From contig NC_084669.1 of assembly GCF_028389875.1 (NCBI RefSeq), positions 6,409,501-6,473,500 of the forward strand: DNA of 64,000 bases, given 5' to 3'. Source of the stretch: Rhea pennata (taxonomy: Eukaryota > Chordata > Aves > Rheiformes > Rheidae). Below, piece after piece: positions 12,836 through 23,000 of the stretch; position 1 is the stretch's first letter, and each line of letters begins with the position of its first letter. A program made the translations under genes and the position numbers. The notes under the pieces are model-generated. The model worked only from the letters and a program-made list of their open reading frames with translations, had not been told where the DNA came from and ran no database searches.

Positions 12836-13751
12836 AAAGTTTCCGGTGCTTCCTAGGATAATTGCCCGTTATGGGGGTCAGATCTTGTCAGAATTAAATT
12901 AACGTTATGTGGCTAAAAGCAGGATTTTTTGACAGAATGATTTGATAAAGAACTGTTCCTGAAACAGTACAGAAAAAATACTGTAGTATTGACTTTGTCA
13001 AAACCTTGATTGTCATTGGGCTGTTGAAAAACCATTCTTCTTCCATGTCTTTGAACAGAAGCTTGAAGTTTGGCAAAGAGTTCCCCCCAGCACAAGAACT
13101 CTGGCTCTTTGTTTCCTCTTTTGGTAAGAAACTTCACAAATGCATAAAGCTGACAATCTTATGGAAAGAATGGGTTTTTTGTTTGTTTCTGGCACCTCCC
13201 TAGCAGAGACTTGCTGGTGTTTGGTAGCTCAGTTCTCTGCGGAGCTGGTGGCCTGCTGTACGAGTGTGCAAGGGAAGGAGCAGATGGGGACTAGGAGGCT
13301 TGAGTCTGGCAACAAGTAGGGAGAGATGAGATGAATATTGGTGGATGGAGATGACGGTGCTAGGAAGGGTGGCGGAGGAAAAGGGGATGGCAGGGAACGC
13401 TGGAAGTGGAGCAGGCTGGGGGCCAACAGTGTAAGGGGTAGGTTTAGAAGGGAAAGGGTGCAATGCTCTTAAATGATGGAGGAAGTGTTCGTCCGCTAAG
13501 AAAAAAAGTGGTAAAATTTTCCAGCGGAGCCGGCTTCAGCTTTCGCTGCTGATCTGCACGAAAACGAGGAAGTTTCCGAGAAGAAGGGGGCCGGCAGGGG
13601 CCCGCGCTCGGGTGCTGCGCCGCTCGGCGGCGCCGCCACGGGCCCGCGGCCGCGGCTCGTTTCCAAGCGCGGGCGCCTCCCGGCGGCGCGGGCGCTGCTG
13701 CGCTCTGGGCGGGCGAGGGGCGCGCGGCGGCAAACACAGAAACTGAGAGCG

Positions 13752-13769
13752 GGCTCTTCGCGAAGAGCC
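13752..13769. promoter_or_regulatory. 18-bp perfect palindrome in RGS10 promoter
   Basis: The sequence GGCTCTTCGCGAAGAGCC is its own reverse complement. Its TCGCGA centre recalls, but does not equal, the TCTCGCGAGA element bound by BANP at CpG-island promoters. It lies about 275 bases before the RGS10 ATG. Binding by any factor is a guess. Confidence 0.5.
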
Positions 13770-13849
13770 GGGGCCGGGGCCGCGGCCGGGCCGGCCGCGG
13801 CGGGCGCCCCGCGCCGGTGCCTCTCCGCGGCCCCGCGGGCGGGCTGGCG

Positions 13850-13905
13850 CGGCCGTTGGGGCGCGAGGGGCGGCCGTTGGGGCGCGAGGGGCGGCCGTTG
13901 GGGCG
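13850..13905 (+). repeat. 21-bp tandem repeat in promoter, 2.7 copies
   Basis: Two exact 21-base copies (13850-13870 and 13871-13891) and a 14-base partial third (13892-13905), each beginning CGGCCGTTGGGGCG. Each copy contains CCGTTG, whose reverse complement CAACGG fits the MYB consensus. The repeat is about 140-190 bases before the RGS10 ATG. Confidence 0.85.
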
Positions 13906-13923
13906 GGGCGCGGCGCCTCCGCC

Positions 13924-13956
13924 GGGGGAGGGGGGCGCGGGCCGTGGGGGCGGGGG
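13924..13956 (+). other. G-quadruplex-prone G runs
   Basis: Five runs of three to six G separated by one to four bases lie about 90-120 bases before the RGS10 ATG. The pattern meets the usual G3+ quadruplex rule on the + (coding) strand, so the structure could form in DNA or in 5' UTR RNA. Confidence 0.6.
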
Positions 13957-14042
13957 CGGAGATCGGCGGCTGCCGCGGCGCGGCGTGGCGCGGCGGCCGC
14001 CCCTGCGGGAGCGGCAGCGCGGGGCGGCGCGGGCGCCCCGCG

Positions 14043-14091
14043 ATGTTTAACCGGGCCGTGAGCCGGCTCAGCAGGAAGCGCCCGCCTTCAG
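14043..14091 (+). CDS. RGS10: RGS10 coding exon 1
   Basis: The ATG at 14043-14045 starts 16 codons plus one base of a split codon. The donor is CAG|GTAACG with GT at 14092-14093. The basic N-terminal peptide matches the long RGS10 isoform. Bases before the ATG are CpG-island 5' UTR or promoter. Confidence 0.95.
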
Positions 14092-17000
14092 GTAACGGGG
14101 GCTGGGGCGAGGCGGCCCCGCGGGGAGCCGGGCGCCGGCGGAGCGGAGTCGCGGGGGGAAGCGCCGCCGAAAGGGGAAGGGCCGCGGTTTTCTTCTGACG
14201 GAGCGTCTGGGCGCGGAAGCGCCCGAAGCCCCGCGGCCAGCTGCGCGGGGCCGGGAGCGGCGGCCGCGGCGAGCCCCGGCCCTTGGAGCCGCTTGCGGGG
14301 CCGCAGCGCCGCGGCGGCTGGACCGTGTCGCCTCGGGAGCCTTTGCTCGGCCACGGCCGCTTCCCGGCTTGAGCAGGACTCGCCTGTTGTAAGCACAGCA
14401 GAAAGTTCCCTTGAGAGCAGGGTCTCCTGCCACTTCCCCAAACCCGCGTTTATGCAGTACTGGGACAACAAACTATCGGTTTAGCTGTCTGGTTCGTACG
14501 TAACGGACCAGCTACTGAGAATACGCTACGCGCTATGAATGAAATGCAAATGAAATGCTGCCTGGGCTGTGGCAATATGCCCTTATCTTGATTTTGATAA
14601 CGCTTGGGTTTAGCAATATCAAATAGACTTAAACTCGCAAGCAGCGCTGCTGGTGGTTCGTACTGCCGTGGGCCCGTCGGTTGCTTTTCGGGCTGTGCCG
14701 CGTGTAGCACGGCTTTAGCGGCGCGGTGCACGTGCAGCTCTGCCCCTTGCCTGCGCTGTCTCGCCCTGCGGGTGAGCCCTGCAGGTGGGGAGCTGGCGGG
14801 GGCAAAGCCTGGGGGCTTCTGCCGGCGAAATCCATAACAGGCTGTGTTACGAACACGAGATTTATTAACTGCGTCTTGGAAAGAAGCAGCGCTCATCGCA
14901 CTAGAGCAGCGGTGCAGAAGAGGGAGCTGAACTCTCTGAGGCTTATGCCTCATCAGCTAAATTTTAATTATAATCTATTGCATATTGCTGTTGTTGGTAA
15001 TGATGCAACAGCTCGGAAGAGCAGGGCTTGGCTCTCCAGCTGGAATTCACTTGGAGGAGTTTGTGTTTGCAAGGACTGTCTTGCACTTGAAATAGAAGTC
15101 ACTGAGCCCTAATAAACACGCCGTGTTGGCTGCTGATGGGCTTTCGGGACGCATTGGTGCTCTGTTACGGGACATTTTATGGCGCAGTATCTCTGACGCA
15201 GTAAGTTTATAGATTCAAAAGGAGTAATGTATATCACTGTAAAAAGGCCTGGAATAAAAATTATAAACTGAAATCCTAGAAAACCACACTGCTTTTGGAC
15301 TATGTATTAAATTAGTATTACAATGTTTCTAAGAGCAGCCAAATGTGGTGTTTGTCTAGAGTTTTTTGGAGCTTTTTTTGTTTGAGGGTATATGCCTAGT
15401 GAATATTTCCAGAGATGCTACGAAAGCAGAATGTCTTTTTTATTTCCTTCCTTATAGTTAAAACTGGCATCCAGTAGTCATCTGTTGTTAGAGACGGTCA
15501 AAAGAGGATGTTAAAGCTCTTGCTCTGAACAACTAAAGCATGTAAAGGACAACCTTTCTGTAGTGGAAAGGTCCTATAAAACACAGCAGTTACTAGGAAA
15601 AGATTCATCCAGTGGCGTGTGGATACATGGAAAGTAAGAGAATTTTCCCTCTTTCGTTCCCACTGTTTCATAACTCTGGATTATTAATTCCATACTGGTG
15701 GTTGTAGCTGGATAGGCTACACCATCCCGTTGACTGTAGGACAAGGTATTCAGAGTGCTTTTAAAATAGTAATAAAAAGGCTTGGAGTTTACAGGTTTCT
15801 GAAACATCTATGTAAAAAAAGAGGGGAAAATGCATGCAGTATGATTGAAAGTTTTTTCAAGATGAGTTTGTAAGAAATTGGGAAGGATTTTCTTAATGTT
15901 GCATGTGGATGTTGTGTACTGGTGTTTAGGCATAGAAAAAGGAATATGCTATGTATTCTTGTCATATGGGCTGATTGCATGCCTGCTGTCTTTTGTTAAG
16001 AAGTTTGCAAAGGGTTTGTGTGGCAAAAAGCCCACTAAAATCAGGTATTTTGTTAGGTGATGCGTTTAATATGATTCTGTGAAGTGTATGAATTTGTGCC
16101 ATTCAATACAATGGTGTGAAAACCACTGTATGAACAGTTTGAGGATTAAGACTGCTTGGGGGACTGTTGTTGTGTGTAGTCCTGGAAGGCAGTGGGATTA
16201 GTACATCTAACTCAACCAGATATACTTGAAAAAACTCCAAATGTTTGGTAAGTTTCCTCATTTTTTGTGGTTGTTGAAAGCCAGGGCCAAAGTCATGAGT
16301 TTTGATCTGTGAGGTTGTATCTTTTGATGTTATTAACTTTGTATGGTTTCAGTCCAAGCTCTTATTTGGAGAATGCAAATATTGCTGGTTTTGATACAAT
16401 GTTTCATATGATGATTAGAATCTTTTTACACTACTTTTTTACACTTACCTTTACATATATGGCTTAAAAAAAGAATCTTTGTCCACCAGCTAATGCTGCA
16501 GTTCAGTGATGAGAAACAAAGCTTCTATAGGATTCTTCTCTAAAATAATGCTCCAGCCAATGTAACTGCCTAGTTGTCAGCTCAATATAGGATTCTTTCC
16601 TGAAATAGTACTGCAGTCAAAATAATTACTTAATTATTTGCTGCGTTTGTACAAGCAACTGGCCAGTGCACATACTGCAGACGAGTGTATTATGGTCATA
16701 TACTCAGAGGAAAGTTTGTTTCAGCAGAGACTCTACAACCGTGTTTCAGTGAACATGTTTTGTCAGCTTTCTCTGCTTACTGGTTTCTGATCTGCCTGAA
16801 AGACAGTGAGTGCTTTTCTATCCCGTTGAGAAATAGTAGATTTAATTTGCATCTCTATCATCTGTTGCACATTTTGTATATTTCTCATGCAGAAATATCA
16901 GTAGAACTCTTCTTCTTTAACTCCCTTATTATCACACAAAATTGTCACCCAGTTTTCAGTAACAGCAAATATCTGCCTTTTGCATCTAAGTGATCAAAGT

Positions 17001-20000
17001 AGATTATATATTTTGAATATTTCAAGTTGGTATTGAGATTTTTTTTTCCAAGTGTAAATTATGAAATGTGGTCACCATTTTACAGAATAAGTTATCTCTA
17101 TAAATGGCAAATGGAGATAAATAAGTTTCAGAGGGTTATTCATTTAATTATAGTTATTGTCGCATTATATTCTACAATAAATATATTAGAATTACATTAA
17201 GTAGTACCTCAATGGAAGTATTATTTTAAGGTAACTTAGTAAAATATTATGAGATACAAATGTGGGGATTAGCTTCTCAAGTCATTTGTGAGCAAAAGCT
17301 CATTCCTATCTTCTAAGATCTTAAAAAAAAAAAAAGTTGCACAGCAAATGAAACTACACAGGGGTGGGAATCTCTGATTCTAATTAGAAAAAATGTTTAT
17401 GTCTGTTTATTAAATGGAGTGTAATAAAAATACCTAGCAGTTTTAATATCCTTGTAGAATTTCAGAGTGTTTGCTACTGTTGTGTATCGTATCTAGCCCA
17501 TTTACATTTGTGCTGAGGGGGAAGGGATGCTAATGTTTCATGGCAGTTGTAAAGAAACAGTGAAAATGGGGATTTGTGGTACTGAGCTCAGGAGGAAGGA
17601 GCTTCAGCAGGGCCATGCCCTGCACACAGCCTTGAGCACTGCTGAGTTGTTAGGATATTCTCTAGCATGGCTTTAGTGCTTATCAGCTACGCAAATTCAG
17701 CTGTCTGAATTTGGCCAAGAGCTCCTTGCTCACCCATGCAAGCGCAGCTTGCAGCCTAGTTCAGGCCAGCCAGTGTTCCCAGTAGGCTATATGGGTGCAG
17801 TTACTTTGTTTTTGTGGGACTGACAGGACAAGAGGTGTGCTATGCTTCTTGAGCACAGGGCCAAAAAACATTCTGTGGCTGATTTTATTCATTATATAGA
17901 TGAGGTCTGAGGGTCTGTCTCCATCATGACACTGCATCTGACATTTTCTGCCTCAGTATGGACTGATAGCCCAGATTCCCTGCTTCTCAGTTGGGTGCCG
18001 TAGCCCAGGCTGAGCCAGGGTTATGACTGCTAGCAGGACCTGTGCTTGCCAGCTCAGATCTGTACTACAGTGTTAGCACACTCTACAGTGCTAGCTCTGT
18101 TGGGATAATCTCTGCTTTGAGGAACTCTGTTTAAATTAATGAGACAAGGGATAAATGAAAAGGAATTCATTGTATCAGCAATGAACAGGTGAATGTCTTC
18201 AGTGCTGCAGTTATTTTGGGGTTGTGGGGAGCTGGTTAAGTGAAAAAAAAATTGAATAACAGGATCCTAGAAAATGTGATTCAGTGGAATGAACATTAGG
18301 AAGTCATGTAGTTCCTCCCTTCCAAAACTAAAACTTGCTCTACTAAAGCTAGAGGAGAAAAAGGAGGAGGTAAGGAGAATGGGAGCAGGGTCATAGGAGA
18401 GCATAGGTTCAAAGGATGCTGCAGAAAAAGAGGAGGAATGTAAATGGAGATGGAGTCAGGTTGTGCTGGGTAGACTGGAACAGAGAGGAAGGTGATGCAA
18501 ATGGTGGTCAGTGGAGAACGGCCAACATGAAAACAGTAAAATGTTGGAAACAGTGACAGCAGCTAGAAGGAAAGTGGACTGACGGTATCCTGGGTGCCTG
18601 AAAGCACTTGCCCCTGCTCCACACAGGTAATGGTGTTGTGCTCAGATTTAGTTATTCCCAATTAAATCTTTCAGATTTTAGTAAGATTAGATGCTTAGAT
18701 ACTTTGCATTAAGTTCTTAAAATAAATCTTACAAATGTTAATCAAGTGCCACATCCTTTTGAGGGAGGGAAGGGAAAACAGGTACTGATAGTTTTCTGCG
18801 CTACTGTGTCACAAAAAAGTCTGCGGTAGTGCTTTAGGAACATCCCTCAGGCTGTGACTCTGGGACTTCAACTCTTAGGCCCTGGGGGGAAAATTATTTT
18901 TCTTGTACAGAACTGTAGGGATAGCTTACTGCTTTGAAGACAAATCTGTCACAGTCTTTGTCCAAAGAGGTTACAGTCTATGGCTTGGATTCCAAAACCT
19001 TTTATGCAGGGATATAGTCTTGCGTTCATTGTGTAAGAAATTTGAGATTGGTGTTGTGACCCTATCATAAAGGGAAACCATCACAGACAAAGGAGAGACA
19101 AGATTTATGCATGAAGAATGTAGCTTGCAGTGACCATTTGCTCAGTCATTTTAGATGTATTCCTTTCTTTTGTTTGTATTTACTTGTGAGTGTGTAAAGC
19201 TCTCTAGTATTAAGCAATGAGAATGGACTCCGCAGCTTTAGGAAGTTTACCTCTTTTGCAGCTTTGTAATTCCTCCTGTAAAAGAACACTGCTAGAGAAC
19301 CATCAAGGAAGAAAAGGATGCTTTCACTCCTTTAAACTACTCATCCATCTCATTGTTAGAAAAATGAACTTATTCTCCAGATCTACAGGAACCAAAACTC
19401 AGCAGGCTTTCATAGAATCAGTAAGGTTGGAAGGGACCTCTGGAGATCATCTAGTCCAACCTTCCTGCTCAAGCAGGGTCACCTAGAGCAGGTTAGACAG
19501 GGTTGCATCCAGGCAGGCCTTGAAGATTTCCAGAGAAGGAGACTCCACAACCTCTCTGGGCAACCTTGTCCAGGGCTCTGTCCCTCTCACAGGGAAGAAA
19601 TTCCCCCTCACGCTCAGGCAGAACTTCCTGTGCTTCAATTTCTGCCCATTGCCTCTTGTCCTGTCACACGGGACAACTGAAAAGAGTTTGTCCCTGTCCC
19701 CTTGGCACCTTCCCTTCAGATACTTGTACACATTGATATGATCCCCCCTCAGCCTTCTCTTCCCCAGGCTGAAGAGGCCCAGCTCTCGCAGCCGTTCCTC
19801 ATAGGGCAGGTGCTCCAGCCCTCTGATCATCTTTGTAGCCCTATGCTGGACTCTCTCCAGTAGCTCCATGTCTCTCTTGTCCTGGGGAGCCCAGAACTGG
19901 ACACAGTACTGGAGATGAGGCCTCACCAGGGCTGAGTAGAGGGGCAGGATCACCTCCCTCCACCTGCTGGCAACACTCTTCCTAATGCACTCCAGGACAT

Positions 20001-23000
20001 CATTGGCTTTCTTGGCCACAAGGGCACATTGCTGGCTCATGGTCAACTTGTCATCCACCAGCACTCCCAGGTCCTTCTCTGCAGAGCTGCTCTCCAGAAT
20101 GTCAGCCCCCAGCTTGTACTGGTGCCTGTTGTTATTTTTCCCTAGGTGCAGGACCCTGCACTTGCCCTTGTTGAACCTCAGGAGGTTCCTGTCCGCCCAG
20201 CTCTCCAGCCTGTCCAGGTCTCTCTGAATGGCAGCACAGCCCTCAGGTGTGTCAGCCACCCCTCCCAGCTTGGTATCATCAGCAAACTTGCTGAGGAGGC
20301 ACTCTGTCCCCTCATCCAGGTCATTGATGAAGAAGTTGCGCAGGATGGGGCCCTGGGGGATGCCACTAGCCACAGGCCTCCAACTGGACTCCACGCCACT
20401 GGTGGCGATCCTCTGAGCTCTCCCTTTCAGCCAGTTCTCAATCCACCTCACTGTCCACTCGTCTAACCCACACTTCCTGAGCTTCTCTAGGAGGATGTTA
20501 TGAGAGACAGTGTCAAAAGCCTTGCTGAAGTCAAGGTACACAATGTCCACTGCTCTGCCCTTGTCTACCCAGCCAGTCATGCCATCATAGAAGGCTATCA
20601 GGTTGGTTAAGCAGGATTTCCCCATGGTGAATCCATGCTGGCTGCTCCTGATCACCTCCTTCTCCTCCATGTGCTTGGAGATGACATCCAGGATGAGCTG
20701 TTCCATCCCCTTTCCAGGGATGGAGGTGAGGCTGACCGGCCTATAGTGGCCTGGGTCCTCCTTCTTGCCCTTTTTGAAGACTGGAGTGACATTGGCTTTC
20801 TTCCAGTCCTCAGGCACCTCTCCAGTTCTCCAGGATCTTTCAAAGATGATGGAGAGCGGCCTGGCAACAACATCCGCCAGCTCCCTCAGTACCCGTGGGT
20901 GCATCCCCTCCAGGCCCATGGATTTGTGGATATCTAGCCTGCCCAGAAGGTCTCTAATCCTATCCTCCTCGAACAAAGGGAAGTCTTCCCTTCTCCAGAC
21001 TTTCTGTCTCGTCTCTGGGCTCCAGGGTTCTTGAGGGCTGCCCTTAGCAGTGAAGACTGAAGCAAAGGTGGCACTCAGTAATTCTGCCTTTTCTGTATCC
21101 CTTGTCACCAGGGTCCCTGCCCCATTCAGGGGCCCACATTTTCCCTAGTCCTCCTCTTGCTGCTGATGTATTTGAAGAAGCCCTTCCTGTTGTCCTTGGC
21201 ATCCCTTGCCAGACTCAATTCCAGCTGGGCCTTAGCCTTCCTCGCCACATCTCTACATACTCTAACTGCACTCTTATAATTCTCCCAAGCAGCCTGTCCC
21301 CTCTTCCACAGTCTGTGTATTTTCTTCTTCTGTCTGAATTTGACCAAGAGCTCCTTGCTCACCCATGCAGGTCTCCTGCCCCTTTTGCTGCACTTCTCAC
21401 TCATGGGCATGCACCGCTCTTGAGCTTGGAGGAAGTGATGTTTGAATACTAGCCAGCTCTCCTGGACCCCCCTTCCCTCTAGGGCCCTAACCCACGAGAT
21501 TCCTCCAAGCAGGTCTCTGAAGAGCCCAAAGTCTGCTCTCCTGGAGTCCAGGGTTGCGGTCCTGCTTGTTGCCTTACTTCTTTCCTGCAGGATCCTGAAC
21601 TCCACCACCTCGTGGTCACTGCAGCCAAGGCTGCCCCCAACCTTCACATCTCTAACCAGTCCCTCTGTGTTGGTAAGGACAAGGTGCAGCAGGACACCCT
21701 TCCTCGTAGGCTCCTCCACCATTTGTGAGAAGCAGTTACCATCAATGCGTTGCAGGAGCCTCATGGACTGTTTGTGCCTTGCTGTGTAGTCCTTCCAGCA
21801 GATGTCGGGGTGGTTGAAGTCCCCAGAAGAACCAGGGCCTGTGATGATGAGGCTACCTCCAGCTGTCATGCCAATATTTTGTAGGGTTTTAACACTAGTG
21901 TTATCATTCTGATAGTATAACTCTATAGTTTTTTTTTTTGAGATACTTGCTGAGGTTTAGTTTCATGTGGGGGGAAGGGTTTTAAACAGAAGTTACTAGG
22001 CCCCATATTTCTGGCAAGTTGCTAGGGAGGAATGAAGAGATTGGAAAGTAAATGAAAGCAGTATTGTTTACAGTGAGAGTTTTGTGCACCTTTTCAGTGT
22101 GTAGTGGCTTTAAGCAGTGCTCTTAGGCTAATTTCTCATGCCCCATGCTCCCACTGTCTCCTCCTTCTCTGGACATTTTGGGTGTAAGAGGAAAGGAAGC
22201 CAAGCTCTTTGTCTATTTTGAGCTTTTCAAATCAGCAGTATAATTTCCTGTTTTTTCTCTAATAATTGATCTTCTGACTTTTTGGTATCATCAGCCTTGG
22301 ATTTAATACACTTGTCCCTAGGATAAAAACTTTCAAAAAATATATACAATCTCTCCTCTCTATAAGAAAGCTAATTGGCAGCTAAGTTGTGGGAACAGTC
22401 CTGAAAAACCTATTAAAGCAGAATTCCAGTGAACTTAAAAACAAACAAAAGAAAAAGACACCCAAACACCTAGTTGCCCAATAGCAAATTGACTAAGCTG
22501 GAGCAAGGCTCTTCTGCCAGCTCTTTGTCCTTCCATTTGAATAGGTTAACATGTTAGACTTAATCTTCTGTTGGGGAAAAAAAAAAACAAAAAAACCCAT
22601 TTTTCCCTCTCTTCTTTCTTCCTTCTTCCAAAACCCTATGGTGATGATTCTTTTTCTTAAAAATAAATTTCGTGTATGTGGCCGAAGAGGATTTGCTTCA
22701 CGCAAGCCAATATCATTGACAGTGCCAGAAAAAGGCGAATGGTCCTTTTTACTGCACAGGCTGCGGTCATTGTGTTCCACGTGCAAAAGGTGCTTGAACT
22801 GCTATAAAACAATGACAGTGCCTACCTACATGCTCATGAATTATCTGAGTGCAAGTTTTTTTTTTTAACCTCCTTAGAGGCAAAGCAGAATTCAAATATG
22901 TGTGTGTGTTTATTTTCAGTTTTATGGTGTTTCCTTTTAAGAAAGCAACTGTAACCCAAGGGTGGGGAGGGCAATGGGGAAGAAATGTATGTGATATTCA

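Larger units (their letters stand above)
4166..13519. other. TIAL1-RGS10 spacer, no gene recognised
   Basis: About 9.3 kb of AT-rich DNA between the inferred TIAL1 3' end and the RGS10 CpG island. All open frames are about 155 codons or shorter, lack any recognisable domain and overlap other chance frames. The contents noticed are a 23-base G run at 5283, a GAAA microsatellite at 11715, overlapping inverted repeats at 12801, and a purine-rich stretch at about 13270-13450 just before the CpG island. No RNA gene or mobile element was recognised. Confidence 0.6.
13520..14840. promoter_or_regulatory. RGS10: CpG island / RGS10 promoter region
   Basis: Composition changes sharply from AT-rich to very GC- and CpG-rich at about 13520. 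It is densest to about 14330, with a weaker tail to about 14840. RGS10 exon 1 with its ATG lies inside (14043). Several GGGGCGG-type GC boxes are visible (for example about 13900-13910 and 13948-13959), and no TATA box is evident. This is the expected form of a vertebrate CpG-island promoter. The transcription start site cannot be placed from sequence alone. Confidence 0.85.
19411..21870 (-). mobile_element. CR1 LINE, 5'-truncated, minus strand
   Basis: A non-LTR retrotransposon fragment of about 2.46 kb inserted antisense in RGS10 intron 1. Read on the minus strand, it runs from within the APE-type endonuclease domain through the reverse transcriptase to the 3' UTR. The 3' end has the typical avian CR1 tail: GGTTGGACTAGATGATCTCC, then a single copy of the ATTCTATG unit that usually repeats. 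Full CR1 elements are about 4.5 kb, so the 5' half is missing, as in most genomic copies. Two frameshifts and an internal deletion make it inactive. No clear target-site duplication was seen. The 5' breakpoint is estimated within about 30 bases. Confidence 0.95.

Noticed and set aside
14068..14471. Minus-strand frames of 121 and 127 codons opposite RGS10 exon 1
   Set aside because: They are chance open frames in the CpG island, overlapping each other and the real exon.
20146..20937. Plus-strand frames across the CR1 element
   Set aside because: They are antisense to the CR1 reverse transcriptase and have no independent support.
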